Under the pieces are notes generated by a model, which saw nothing but the letters and a program-made list of their open reading frames with translations, was not told the DNA's origin and did not search any database. Positions 16,594 through 25,560 of a stretch of DNA of 64,000 nt are shown piece by piece. The position numbers and the translations under genes were made by a program. This stretch comes from an uncultured Steroidobacter sp. (GTDB lineage Bacteria; Pseudomonadota; Gammaproteobacteria; Steroidobacterales; Steroidobacteraceae): assembly GCA_938008435.1 (NCBI GenBank), contig CALLKK010000009.1, forward strand, positions 1 through 64,000. Direction: 5' to 3'. Every line of letters starts with the position of its first letter. The stretch's first letter is position 1.

Positions 16594-17556
16594 ATGTCCT
16601 CGACGTCCACCGAATCACGCGCCCAGCGCGCGCGGACTCCTGAACGGATTCCGCTCTACCGCTTCTTGGGACCACGCTACTGGCCGGTTTGGCTGGGGCT
16701 CGCGTTCGTGCGCGCAGTGAATCTGCTGCCGCTGCGCGCCCAGATGGCGATCGGTCGGGTGGTCGGCACGCTCGCCTATGCGTGCAGCCGCCGCGACCGC
16801 CGCATCGCCGAGATCAATGTGGCGCTCTGCATGCCCGAGCTCGATGCCGCTCAACAGCGCCGGCTGGTCCGCGCGCACTTCCAGGCGCTCGCCTGCGCCC
16901 TGTTCGAAACAGGCCTCGTCTGGTGGGCGAGCGATCGGCGCTTGCGGCGCTTCATCGAATTCGAAGGAGTCGAGCACTTGCAGGCGGCGCTCGCGCAAGG
17001 TCGCGGCGCGCTCATGCTCACCGCGCACTTCACCACGCTCGAAATGGGCGCGCGGGCCCTGACCTTGCTCGGCCCCACGAGCATCATGTACTTGACGCCG
17101 AGCAACGCCTTGATCGCCGAGCTCTCGCGCCGCGGGCGCGCCCGCCACACAGTCCAGGCCATCTCCAGCGAGCAGGTGCGCGACCTGCTGCAAAACCTCA
17201 AGAACAACATTCCGGTGTGGTACGCCCCGGACCAACGCTACACCGACAAGAACAGCGCCATCGTGCCGCTGTTCGGCCAGCCGGCGGCGTCGAACATTGC
17301 GACCTCGCGCCTGGCGCGCATTTCGGGCGCACCGGTGCTGCCCTACTTCCCGGAGCGCCGCCGCGACAACCGCGGCTATATCGTGCGCATCTATCCGCCG
17401 CTCGACCCGTTCCCGACGGACGATCCGGTCGAAGACACGCGGCGTTTCCACGAGCTCATCGAGGCGCACGTGCGGCGCTACCCCGAGCAGTACCTCTGGG
17501 CCTACAAGCGCTTCAAGCGCAACGGCGTGGATCCCTACGCCAAGCAGCAAGGATAG
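16594..17556 (+). CDS. lpxL: lipid A biosynthesis acyltransferase, LpxL/HtrB type (copy 1)
   Basis: 320 residues, inner-membrane acyltransferase adding a secondary acyl chain to Kdo2-lipid IVA. The catalytic HX4E box is H145-F-T-T-L-E150 in MLTAHFTTLEMGARAL; other family blocks are PVWYAPDQRYTDKNSAIVPLFGQ, ASNIATSRLARISGAPVLPYFPERR and PEQYLWAYKRFKRN. N-terminal helix at about 30-48. The start gives a short polar leader before FLGPRYWPVWLGLAFVRAVNLLP. Immediately followed by a second, clearly paralogous acyltransferase gene, suggesting tandem duplication and different acyl-chain or position preferences. Confidence 0.93.
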   Translation: MSSTSTESRAQRARTPERIPLYRFLGPRYWPVWLGLAFVRAVNLLPLRAQMAIGRVVGTLAYACSRRDRRIAEINVALCMPELDAAQQRRLVRAHFQALACALFETGLVWWASDRRLRRFIEFEGVEHLQAALAQGRGALMLTAHFTTLEMGARALTLLGPTSIMYLTPSNALIAELSRRGRARHTVQAISSEQVRDLLQNLKNNIPVWYAPDQRYTDKNSAIVPLFGQPAASNIATSRLARISGAPVLPYFPERRRDNRGYIVRIYPPLDPFPTDDPVEDTRRFHELIEAHVRRYPEQYLWAYKRFKRNGVDPYAKQQG

Positions 17557-17633
17557 TTGACGGTCGAGCGCTGACCGTCAGAATGGCGCGCTTGATTTGC
17601 CGCTGTCGAGTTGCCGAATCGGGAGCCGTTCTC

Positions 17634-18566
17634 TTGTCTGACGCCGTGCGCCGCCCACGACTGCTCGCCCTGGCTCATCCGCGCTATTGGCCCACGTGGC
17701 TCGCGCTTGGGCTGTTGCGCATCCTCGAGCCACTCCCCTATCCGTTGCTGGTTGGGCTCGGCCGCGCCATCGGCGCTGCGCTCGTGCGTCTGCCGCTTTC
17801 GTTCGTGCGCATCGCTCGGCGCAATCTGGAGCTTTGCTTCCCGGAACGCTCGGGCGCCGAACGCGAGCGCATTCTCAAGGCGCATTTTCAAAGCGTCGGC
17901 ATCGGGCTGTTCGAGACCGCCATCTCCTGGTGGAGCTCCGATGAACGCATCCGCCGACTTACGACCCTCGAGGGACAGGAACATCTGGAAGCCGCCCTCG
18001 CGCGCGGCCGCGGCGCCATTCTGCTGAGCGCCCACTTCACGACGCTCGAGATCGGCGCCCGCGCGCTCTGCGCGCGCATGCCCACGAACATCATGTATCG
18101 CCCGACCGCGAACGAGGTGCTCGAACGCTTCCTCGCCCGCAATCGCGGCCGGCAGGCAAAGCGCGCGATTCCGCGCGACGATGTGCGCACGCTCGTCACT
18201 GCGCTCAAGAGCAACGAACCGGTTTGGTATGCGCCCGATCAGGCCTATCGCAAGAAGGGCGCGGAGATGGTGCCGTTCTTCAACATTCCCGCCGCCACCA
18301 ACACGGCGACGTCTCGGCTCGCGCGCATGACCGGCGCAGCGGTGCTGCCGTACTTTCCCGAGCGCCTGCCCGGCACGCGCGGCTACCGTATGGTCATCCA
18401 GCCGATGATCGAGAACTTCTCGACGGACAGCCCGTATCAGGACGCGCTCACGTTCAACCAGCTCATCGAAGCGCACGTCCGCAAGGTGCCGGAGCAATAC
18501 CTGTGGATTCACAGGCGCTTCAAAGGGCTGTCCGAGGATTACCCCGACTACTACGCGAAGCGCTGA
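17634..18566 (+). CDS. lipid A biosynthesis acyltransferase, LpxL/LpxM type (copy 2)
   Basis: 310 residues from a TTG start with GGGAG about 8 bases upstream; an in-frame ATG at 17583 would add 17 residues but has no ribosome site. The HX4E box is H134-F-T-T-L-E139 in LLSAHFTTLEIGARAL. It aligns along its whole length with the gene just upstream (shared HFTTLE, PVWYAPDQ, TATSRLAR, AVLPYFPER, PEQYLW), so the two are paralogues, probably dividing the two secondary acylations of lipid A. 77 bases separate the genes; same transcription unit is likely. Converges with the Kdo kinase gene. Confidence 0.92.
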   Translation: MSDAVRRPRLLALAHPRYWPTWLALGLLRILEPLPYPLLVGLGRAIGAALVRLPLSFVRIARRNLELCFPERSGAERERILKAHFQSVGIGLFETAISWWSSDERIRRLTTLEGQEHLEAALARGRGAILLSAHFTTLEIGARALCARMPTNIMYRPTANEVLERFLARNRGRQAKRAIPRDDVRTLVTALKSNEPVWYAPDQAYRKKGAEMVPFFNIPAATNTATSRLARMTGAAVLPYFPERLPGTRGYRMVIQPMIENFSTDSPYQDALTFNQLIEAHVRKVPEQYLWIHRRFKGLSEDYPDYYAKR

Positions 18567-18570
18567 GCTG

Positions 18571-19317
18571 TCAGCCCGCCTCGGCGAGCGCCGCCGAGTA
18601 GGCGTCGAGCAGCCACCGCCAAGCGCGTTCGTCGAAGGTGCGCCCTGCCTGCCCCGAGACTTTTTCCAGCGATCGCTTCAGGCGCGCGAGCACGCGCTCT
18701 TCCCACGCGCCGCGTGCACGAATGCGGCCGCGGTCGAAATCGAGCAAATAGACGTCAGATGGCGCATCGGCACGCGCCGGCAAGAGGATGTTGTGTGCGT
18801 TGAGGTCGGCGTGATGCACGCCGTGCGCATGGAAGCGCGCGACGGTGCGCCCGATATCGCGCCAGAGCTGCTCGGCGACATCGCCGGCACTGAGCGCCTG
18901 CGCGAGCGTGCGCCTGTCCTCGAGCATCATCGTCAGGAGATCGGCGGTATAGGTGAGCCCTGAGCGCAGATACCGGGCCGCGATCGGCCGCGGCACCGGC
19001 AAGCCCAGCTCGAGCAGGCGCGCAAGCAAGCGCCATTCGCTGAACGACCGGGTGCGCTCGGCGCCGAGCCAGAGATAGCGGTCGCGCGAGAGCTGCGCGA
19101 TGAGCCCGCCGCGACGGTAGTGCCTGAGCACCCAGCGCTCGCTGTCGTGCTTGAGAATCGCAACCGATCCTCGGCCGCCGACGACCTGTTCGAGCGCGCC
19201 GCGTGCGGCCCATTGTGCGAGGTCGAACAGCGACGCGTCCGCGATGTGCATGCTTGTCGCATCGTAGAGAATGCAACCGCCCTCGATGGGCTGGGTCCGC
19301 GCTTGGATCGGCGACAT
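18571..19317 (-). CDS. kdkA: 3-deoxy-D-manno-octulosonic acid kinase
   Basis: 248 residues of the Kdo kinase/WaaP family, protein-kinase-like fold enzymes that phosphorylate LPS inner-core sugar at the inner membrane. The catalytic loop is HGVHHADLNAHNILL and the metal-binding motif is LLDFDRGRIR. The upstream segment SERWVLRHYRRGGLIAQLSRDRYLWLGAERTRSFSEWRLL is characteristic of KdkA (RHYRRGG motif). ATG 19317 gives a short N-terminus with ILYD before the domain; no clear ribosome site. Convergent with lpxL copy 2 and divergent from a GT9 gene. Confidence 0.9.
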   Translation of the reverse strand: MSPIQARTQPIEGGCILYDATSMHIADASLFDLAQWAARGALEQVVGGRGSVAILKHDSERWVLRHYRRGGLIAQLSRDRYLWLGAERTRSFSEWRLLARLLELGLPVPRPIAARYLRSGLTYTADLLTMMLEDRRTLAQALSAGDVAEQLWRDIGRTVARFHAHGVHHADLNAHNILLPARADAPSDVYLLDFDRGRIRARGAWEERVLARLKRSLEKVSGQAGRTFDERAWRWLLDAYSAALAEAG

Positions 19318-19538
19318 GACGGGTGCTGAGCGGCGGGCGGCTCTGGACTTTGCTGACGACCGAAGGCACGGGAGCGATCGATCCCATACAATTGACCGAT
19401 GCGCCCAGTGCACGCAGCCGAATTATGACCGATCTCGCCGCTCGATGGTGGCGCAAGAGAGCTCGAACGGCTGACGCGCAAGAAGGTGCCGAATCACGAT
19501 GAACTAACCGATTGCCGCGAGCTCGCTCCTTCGATCAG

Positions 19539-20606
19539 ATGTCCTCGCCCTTCGACACGCCTCCACGCAGCGTCTGTATCCTGCGCCTCTCGGCGATCGG
19601 CGATACCTGCCACGTGCTGCCCGTCGTGCGCACGCTGCAGCACGCCTGGCCGAACACCTCGTTCACCTGGATCATCGGCCGCATCGAGGCAAAGCTCCTC
19701 GGCCACATCCCGGACATCGAGTTCATCGTCGTCGACAAGAAGAAGACGGCGGCCGCATATCGGACGCTGCGCCAAACGCTGCAGCAACGTCGTTTCGATG
19801 TCCTGCTGCACATGCAGCTCGCGTTGCGCGCGAGCGTGCTGTCGACCGCCGTGCGCGCGCCGGTCAAGCTGGGCTTCGATCGCAAGCGAGCGCGCGAGCT
19901 GCAATGGCTCTTCACGACGCATCGGATCCGTCCCGCCGAGCGCCAACACGTCATGGACTCGCTCTTCGGTTTTGCCGAGCGGTTCGGCGTCTACGAAAAG
20001 CTCTTGCGCTGGGACATTCCGATACCCGAATCCGCCGAGAGTTACGCACGCAAAGTGATAGCCAACGGCGAACGGGCGTTGATCATCAGCCCTTGCTCCA
20101 GTCATCCGCTGCGCAATTGGCGGGCCGAGTATTACGCGGAAGTGGCCGACTATGCCGCCAGTCACCTCGGGCTGAAGATCGTGCTCTGCGGCGGACCGAG
20201 CGAGCTCGAGCGGCAGATGGGACAACAGATCGAGCGTCACATGAAGCAGCCTTGCCTGAACACGATCGGGCAGGACACGCTGCTCGAATTCCTCGCGACG
20301 TTACGGCGCGCCACCGTGCTCATCTCGCCGGATTCCGGTCCTGCGCACATGGCCACCGCCGTCGGCACGCCGGTGGTGGGACTGTACGCAGCGACGAATC
20401 CGGCGCGCAGCGGCCCTTATCTCAGCCGGCAGTGGTGCGTCGACAAATACGACGTGGCGGCGCGCCGTTTGCTCGGCAAACCGGCTGCCGAGTTACCGTG
20501 GACGATGAAGATCGAGCGGCCAGGCGTCATGGATCTCATCACGCCCGATGACGTCATCAAGAAGCTCGATGCGCTGATGATGGCGCTGCAACGGCGACGC
20601 CCGTAA
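19539..20606 (+). CDS. glycosyltransferase family 9 (heptosyltransferase-like)
   Basis: 355 residues with the GT9 GT-B fold. The N-terminus CILRLSAIGDTCHVLPVVRTLQHAWP carries the family (A/S)xGD motif, and the C-terminal ADP-sugar site reads ISPDSGPAHMATAVGTPVVGLYAATNPARSGPY. GT9 enzymes are ADP-heptose:LPS heptosyltransferases (WaaC/WaaF/WaaQ); the sequence does not let me choose among them. ATG at 19539 is preferred over 19512 because the conserved domain begins close by. Opposite strand to the Kdo kinase, 221 bases away, within the LPS gene block. Confidence 0.88.
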   Translation: MSSPFDTPPRSVCILRLSAIGDTCHVLPVVRTLQHAWPNTSFTWIIGRIEAKLLGHIPDIEFIVVDKKKTAAAYRTLRQTLQQRRFDVLLHMQLALRASVLSTAVRAPVKLGFDRKRARELQWLFTTHRIRPAERQHVMDSLFGFAERFGVYEKLLRWDIPIPESAESYARKVIANGERALIISPCSSHPLRNWRAEYYAEVADYAASHLGLKIVLCGGPSELERQMGQQIERHMKQPCLNTIGQDTLLEFLATLRRATVLISPDSGPAHMATAVGTPVVGLYAATNPARSGPYLSRQWCVDKYDVAARRLLGKPAAELPWTMKIERPGVMDLITPDDVIKKLDALMMALQRRRP

Positions 20607-20629
20607 CGACGAGCGCGCCGCGTATCGAA

Positions 20630-21520
20630 TCAGGATTGCGGGCCGAACCGGCGAATGCGCACGTCGGGCGCAGGACGCGCGTCGTCGAACTGCGCCTCTG
20701 TGCTTGACGGCGCTTTGACGATGCCGTGCGCCGTCCATGTCAGCTTCTCCCGCAAGGTACGCTGACGGATCTGCCGGTTGTGCGCCTGTCCCTCGGCCGT
20801 GCGATACGGACGGTCGTGATACAGGTGCACGCAGATCGCGCTGTAACGGATTTGCACTCCGCGGATACCCACATTCATGAGCCGCTCGCCGAATTCGCGG
20901 TCCTCGGCGCCGTAGACCATGCGCTCGTCGAAACCGTTGACGCGCAGGATGTCCGTGCGCCAGCCCGAGGCGTTGTGACCGTTCCAGCTCGCGCGCGTCG
21001 GAGTCAAGGCATTGAGCCAGGCCGCTTGCCACCCGTGCGCCCAGAGCTTCGACAGCTTGAGCGTGCGCGGCACGCCGTTGGCGACCAGCCATTTCGGGTC
21101 GGTCGCCCGGCCGTCGAGAATGGCCGCTTCGTCGATCTTCGCGCTGGTTTCGCGCGGCAGCTTGAAATAACCGCCGGACAAGAAACGGCCCCGACGCGCG
21201 CGCTCCACATGCGTGGCCACGAAGTCGCGGCGGGGAATACAGTCGCCGTCGGAGAAAATGAGATAGTCGGCGTCGGTCGCGAGCACGGCCTGATTCATGA
21301 TGCGGCACTTGCGGAAGCCGTCATCCTCGTGCCAAACGTGCGTGATGCGCAGCCGATGCCGCTCGGCGAGCTCGGCGATGAGCGCTTCGGTCTGCGGCTT
21401 CGAGCCGTCGTCGGCGATCAGGATGTCGAAATCCCGATAGCTCTGCGCCGCGTAACCCACGAGCGTGGGCGCAAGCCGATCCGGCGCGTTGTACGTACTT
21501 AGAATGACCGCGACCTTCAA
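20630..21520 (-). CDS. glycosyltransferase family 2 (GalNAc-T/chondroitin-polymerase-like)
   Basis: 296 residues, GT-A fold. The start MKVAVILSTYNAPDRLAPTLVGYAAQSYRDFDILIADDGS is the classical GT2 nucleotide-binding region; the metal-binding acidic motif is in FSDGDCIPRRDFVATH and a later conserved block is GAEDREFGERLMNVGIRGVQIRY. It resembles LPS/capsule glycosyltransferases whose acceptor is unknown. It is 75 bases downstream of another GT2 on the same strand, and converges with the GT9 gene, 23 bases apart. Confidence 0.88.
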   Translation of the reverse strand: MKVAVILSTYNAPDRLAPTLVGYAAQSYRDFDILIADDGSKPQTEALIAELAERHRLRITHVWHEDDGFRKCRIMNQAVLATDADYLIFSDGDCIPRRDFVATHVERARRGRFLSGGYFKLPRETSAKIDEAAILDGRATDPKWLVANGVPRTLKLSKLWAHGWQAAWLNALTPTRASWNGHNASGWRTDILRVNGFDERMVYGAEDREFGERLMNVGIRGVQIRYSAICVHLYHDRPYRTAEGQAHNRQIRQRTLREKLTWTAHGIVKAPSSTEAQFDDARPAPDVRIRRFGPQS

Positions 21521-21595
21521 CGTGGTCTCTCTCGCTGAAATCGCGGCGTATCGTAGTCGAACGCTGCGCGCGAAAACAGGCCGCCGCTGCCCGCG

Positions 21596-22420
21596 TTACC
21601 TCTCGAGACCACGCTCCTTGAGCAATGTCGCAGCCTGCGTGCGCGATTCGGGATTGCGCAGCATTTCGTAATAGCGCATGCGCTTGTACACAGCGTAGTT
21701 GGCTGCCACGTGCGCCACGATGTAGCCGCGCCACCCGTCGAGGAACGCCAAGCGCAGAATGTAGTCCTTGAAGAAGGTCGTCGCGAAGACCAACGGCGCA
21801 AGCCATAGCGCCGCCGGACGAGAGCGATCCTGCCAATCGCGCGCCTTGAGCTCTGCATAAACGAGCGTCTTGAGCTGCCAGTGCACGAGCGTGGGATTGT
21901 GCAGGTGAATGACGCGGCCATCGAACTGGCGCGTCGGACCGTTGAAGCGCAACGACTCGTGCACTCGCACCTCGGTCCACTGCGCGCGGCCGCGATGATA
22001 GATGCGCCCGATCCGTTCGCGCGCCATCGGCCGATACCAGCGCATCGGCGCACCCATGAACCAGGTTTCCCGGCGCAGGAACGCGCCGGCGCAATTGCTC
22101 TCGATGAGCGCCGGCAGCTTGGCGCGCAGCTCTTCGGCCAGCTCGGCCGAGAGCGCTTCGTCCGCATCGAGATACAGAATCCAGTCGTGTTGCGCCTGTT
22201 GCGCGCCGAAGTTGCGTTGCGCGCCGAAGCCGAGCCAGGACTGATGGATGACGCGCGCTCCATGAGCTGCCGCGATCTCGGGCGTCCCGTCGGTGCTCCC
22301 CGAATCGATCACCAGCTTCTCTGCGGCGAACGGCACGCTGTCGAGGCAGCGTCCGATGGCGGCGGCCTCGTCGCGCGCGATCACGATGAGGGTAATGGGC
22401 AGCAAGGTGTGCTCAGGCAT
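21596..22420 (-). CDS. glycosyltransferase family 2 (LPS core, WaaE/KdtX-like)
   Basis: 274 residues. LPITLIVIARDEAAAIGRCLDSV, VIDSGSTDGTPEIAAAHGARV and DWILYLDADEALSAELAEEL match the WaaE/KdtX-type GT2 enzymes that decorate LPS inner-core heptose; later GRIYHRGRAQWTEVRVHESLRFNG and HLHNPTLVHW are also typical. ATG at 22420; its first 8 bases overlap the end of the upstream GT9 gene, so the two are translationally coupled. The C-terminal part has hydrophobic stretches, consistent with membrane association. Confidence 0.9.
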   Translation of the reverse strand: MPEHTLLPITLIVIARDEAAAIGRCLDSVPFAAEKLVIDSGSTDGTPEIAAAHGARVIHQSWLGFGAQRNFGAQQAQHDWILYLDADEALSAELAEELRAKLPALIESNCAGAFLRRETWFMGAPMRWYRPMARERIGRIYHRGRAQWTEVRVHESLRFNGPTRQFDGRVIHLHNPTLVHWQLKTLVYAELKARDWQDRSRPAALWLAPLVFATTFFKDYILRLAFLDGWRGYIVAHVAANYAVYKRMRYYEMLRNPESRTQAATLLKERGLER

Positions 22421-23597
22421 GTTCGACCGGCGCGGCGGCTGCGCCGACGGATAGCGCGCCGGGTCGCTCGCGCGTGCAGTCGTCGCCGGCAACCGCCAGC
22501 CAAGCGTCGAGCACGTCGTCCGGATGGATCCCCGCAATGTCTTGCTCACCATTGACTCGTCCGGCGAGCGCACGAACGCGCGCGCCACGGCCGCGCGGAC
22601 AGTACAGATCGATCTTCGCCTTACCGAAGAGCACGACGAGCGAACAGCCGAGCGCCGCCGCCACATGCGCCGGACCGGTATCGACGCTCAACATGCCCGT
22701 CGCACGTTCGGCCAGGGCCATGAGCCGGCGCAGCGGCAAATCGTGCGCAACGTTGTATGCACGGTCGACTTGCGCGAGCTCCAGGATCGAATCGTTGAGG
22801 GACGCCTCGTTCGGCACACCGAGCAAGAGCAGCGCATGCTTCGGGTGCTGGGCACGCAAGCCGCGCAGCACTTGCGCCCAATGCGCTTCCGGCCAGTACT
22901 TCGTGTTGCTCGGCCGATTGTGCGGCCGCAACCGCGAGCGCATGGTGCGCTTGTTACCCGCTTGCACGAGGATGAGCGGCGTACTCTCGAGCCCGAGGCC
23001 GGCCAGCCAACGCTGCACGTCTTCGCGCATCGCTGGCGACACGCGCAGCTCGGGAATCGGCTCGACATGCGGCGGAACGGGCCGCTGCGCCCACCCCGAA
23101 GCAGCGAGCGCCGGAGGGTCGAATTCGGCGAACTTGAAGAACAGATCCGAGAACGCGATGTCGCCGCCGTCCGGGTCATGCAAGCCGGGGAAATTGCCGG
23201 CCCGTGCAATCCATTCCTCGGTCCAACCTGCGCGCGCGAGCAGCTCGAGACCGTTCGCATCGTTGCTCTGTCCCCACCACGCAGGGCCCACTCCGCGCGC
23301 ACGCAGCGCCCGCACGATCGCCTTCTTCGGCTCGTTGATCCAATACGGAACGCGCCGACTATTGAGGTACAGCACCTCGCCCACACCCGGCTGCCCCTCG
23401 AGCAGCTCCCAGCAATATCGACCCGCGCCGATGACGTCGACCGGCTGACCGAAGCGCGCATGCAGCGCGCGGATGAGCACCGTCAAAATGACCATGTCGC
23501 CGAGCGCGCCGAACCGTACGACGAGCGGACGGTGACTCTCTCCGCAGACATCAGCAACAGGTGCGGATTGTGTCGAAGACACCAAGCTGAACCCCAT
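22413..23597 (-). CDS. glycosyltransferase family 9 (heptosyltransferase-like)
   Basis: 394 residues, the second GT9 in the block. LVVRFGALGDMVILTVLIRALHARFGQPVDVIG is the N-terminal GT9 motif, and the donor-site region is GMLSVDTGPAHVAAALGCSLVVLFGKAKIDLYCPRGRG. Slightly longer than classical WaaC/WaaF. First gene of a three-gene minus-strand run (GT9, GT2, GT2) in LPS core assembly. ATG 23597 leaves a 20-residue leader before the domain; the upstream extension is not conserved-looking. Confidence 0.88.
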   Translation of the reverse strand: MGFSLVSSTQSAPVADVCGESHRPLVVRFGALGDMVILTVLIRALHARFGQPVDVIGAGRYCWELLEGQPGVGEVLYLNSRRVPYWINEPKKAIVRALRARGVGPAWWGQSNDANGLELLARAGWTEEWIARAGNFPGLHDPDGGDIAFSDLFFKFAEFDPPALAASGWAQRPVPPHVEPIPELRVSPAMREDVQRWLAGLGLESTPLILVQAGNKRTMRSRLRPHNRPSNTKYWPEAHWAQVLRGLRAQHPKHALLLLGVPNEASLNDSILELAQVDRAYNVAHDLPLRRLMALAERATGMLSVDTGPAHVAAALGCSLVVLFGKAKIDLYCPRGRGARVRALAGRVNGEQDIAGIHPDDVLDAWLAVAGDDCTRERPGALSVGAAAAPVEHA

Positions 23598-23852
23598 GAA
23601 ACTGGCGTTGCCTCGACTAGCGTCGGCTCCGATCGCGGACCGCTGGCGCCCAGTACTGCCAACCTTTCCGGTCCTTTGGGACCGTCTGGGTATTCTTCTC
23701 TTGCGGAAAATCCGGGCGATCTTCGCCGATGCGATCGATACTACCATCGTCCGGCGAACCTTGGCATCCTGCGCACCTCGAACAACCTGCCGAGCTCGGC
23801 GCTCGCATTGCCCGCGCTTGGTGTTTCTATTTGCCGTCAGACCGATACGACC

Positions 23853-24245
23853 ATGTCACAACTCATCGTAGTGCCGATCTCGCCCGGCGAGCTCATCGAC
23901 AAGATCACGATCCTGCAGATCAAGTCCGAACGCATGAGCGACCCTGCAAAGCTCGCAAACGTGCGCACCGAGCTCGGCTTGCTGGAGCAGACCTGGCGCG
24001 AATCCGCGTACGCCGACGCCGATGTTGCGAAGGAGTGGGCCGAGCTTCGCCGGATCAACGAGAAGCTCTGGGACATCGAAGACCGCCTGCGCGACAAGGA
24101 GCGCGCGAAGACATTCGATCAGGAATTCATCGAGCTCGCGCGCGCTGTGTACTTCACGAACGATGATCGCGCCGCGGTCAAGCGCACCATCAATACCAAG
24201 CTCGGCTCCAATATCGTCGAAGAAAAGAGCTACGCGAAGTATTGA
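23853..24245 (+). CDS. DUF6165 family protein
   Basis: 130 residues, predicted soluble and mostly helical, rich in charged residues: MSQLIVVPISPGELIDKITI, then EWAELRRINEKLWDIEDRLRDKE and a basic C-terminus. I recognise this as the small family now called DUF6165, often next to LPS or capsule glycosyltransferase genes; function unknown. It stands alone on the plus strand, divergent from the GT9-GT2-GT2 run, with 255 bases of shared upstream DNA. Co-regulation with LPS core genes is an inference from position. Confidence 0.8.
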   Translation: MSQLIVVPISPGELIDKITILQIKSERMSDPAKLANVRTELGLLEQTWRESAYADADVAKEWAELRRINEKLWDIEDRLRDKERAKTFDQEFIELARAVYFTNDDRAAVKRTINTKLGSNIVEEKSYAKY

Positions 24246-24251
24246 CCGCTC

Positions 24252-24273
24252 ACGGGCCGCATCATCGGCCCGT
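24252..24273 (+). terminator. terminator after DUF6165 gene
   Basis: ACGGGCC and GGCCCGT form a perfect 7-bp stem with an 8-base loop, running directly into TTTG, 7 bases past the stop codon. It overlaps the 3' end of the convergent acyltransferase gene. Confidence 0.6.
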
Positions 24274-25416
24274 TTGTGCTGCATCACCGACGAGCGCGCT
24301 CCCGCCCGTACGGGAGCCGCTCGGCTTCATGCCGAGCAAGAATCGCAGCACGTTCACGCGCCGCGCGACCTCATAAAGCGCCGCCGATCCCAGCGCCGTT
24401 CCGCACACCACCACCGCGAACTTCGTCCACGGATCCGCCTGCCAGGCGAGCACCCGATACGCGATGAGCATCATCACCGTCTGGTGCAGGATGTAGATCG
24501 GATAGCTCGCATCGCGCGCCCAGCGCAGCACTGGATGATCGAACGACAGCAGCTGTCGTCCATACGCGAGCAGCGTCAGCAGCGAGCACCACGTGAACAC
24601 GTTCGCAAGCGTCGCCTCGACGATCGTGCCGCGAAAGACGCCGCCCTTCTCGATCAGCAGCAGGAACGCGACTGCCGCCACCGCCGAAACGCCCAATGTA
24701 CGGTGCCGCTGCCGCGCCAACCAATCCCACGCGCCTGGCAGGCTCGCGAGCACGATGCCGTAAGCAGTCAAGAGCAGATAATGGCCGAAGACATACCAAT
24801 CGTTGAGCAGGGCATGCGTGGCCGGAAATAGCGGCTTCAGCACCGCTTCATTGACGACGAGCGGCACCGCCAACGCATAGAGCCATACGCCCGGCGCCGG
24901 AGTTACGCGACCCTTCAGCCACGCAATGAGCGGCAGCAGCAAGGGCACGTAGCAGAATAGATAAACGATGAACCAAAGGTGATGCCAGCTGAAGTCGCCT
25001 TGCGGATAAGGCTGGAATGCGAGCACGCGTTCGAAGAAAAACGACATGTAATCGCCCGACCATTGCCCGCGTGCAAGGCGCTCCACATAGATTTGCGGCG
25101 GCACGATGACGAGCATGCCGAAAACGATTGGCACGAGCAGACGCAGCGTCCGCTCCTTCATGACCGCACCCGCCGATCGCCGGCGTGAAGCGAACCACAG
25201 TCCCGCCCCGGCGATCACGAAGAGCAGCGGCATGCGCAGCCGATGCGACATCTCCATCGGCCGCTGCAGCGCCTCGATCGTCTCGTCGTTCTGCAAATGG
25301 AACTCCCACCCAACGAACAGCATGCCCGTGTGATAGAAGAGCAGGACGAAAATCGCGATGACGCGCAGCCAGTCGAGAAATTCGTATCGGGTCGTCGGCG
25401 CGGTAGCTTGGCTCAT
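24262..25416 (-). CDS. acyltransferase family 3 membrane protein (OpgC-like)
   Basis: 384 residues with about ten membrane helices. The first motif RYEFLDWLRVIAIFVLLFYHTGMLF carries the conserved Arg and His of the acyltransferase-3 family, and HLQNDETIEAL / LRMPLLFVIAGAGLWFASRRR and GDFSWHHLWFIVYLF resemble OpgC/MdoC, which transfers succinyl groups to periplasmic glucans. The natural substrate here could be a glucan, LPS or another surface glycan. Monocistronic on the minus strand, 144 bases downstream of the LytTR regulator gene. Confidence 0.87.
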   Translation of the reverse strand: MSQATAPTTRYEFLDWLRVIAIFVLLFYHTGMLFVGWEFHLQNDETIEALQRPMEMSHRLRMPLLFVIAGAGLWFASRRRSAGAVMKERTLRLLVPIVFGMLVIVPPQIYVERLARGQWSGDYMSFFFERVLAFQPYPQGDFSWHHLWFIVYLFCYVPLLLPLIAWLKGRVTPAPGVWLYALAVPLVVNEAVLKPLFPATHALLNDWYVFGHYLLLTAYGIVLASLPGAWDWLARQRHRTLGVSAVAAVAFLLLIEKGGVFRGTIVEATLANVFTWCSLLTLLAYGRQLLSFDHPVLRWARDASYPIYILHQTVMMLIAYRVLAWQADPWTKFAVVVCGTALGSAALYEVARRVNVLRFLLGMKPSGSRTGGSALVGDAAQTGR

Positions 25417-25560
25417 CTCTGGCGCTCCGAATCAATGGGTCTGCGCGCAATTTGATGCGGGCGATCGATTTCGGGCTGCGAGAATGTGGCGAGCGGAGCC
25501 GACAATGCGACAAGCGGAGCACAGCAGGCGGCGCGACATCCGCCATACCGTCGTGATGCG

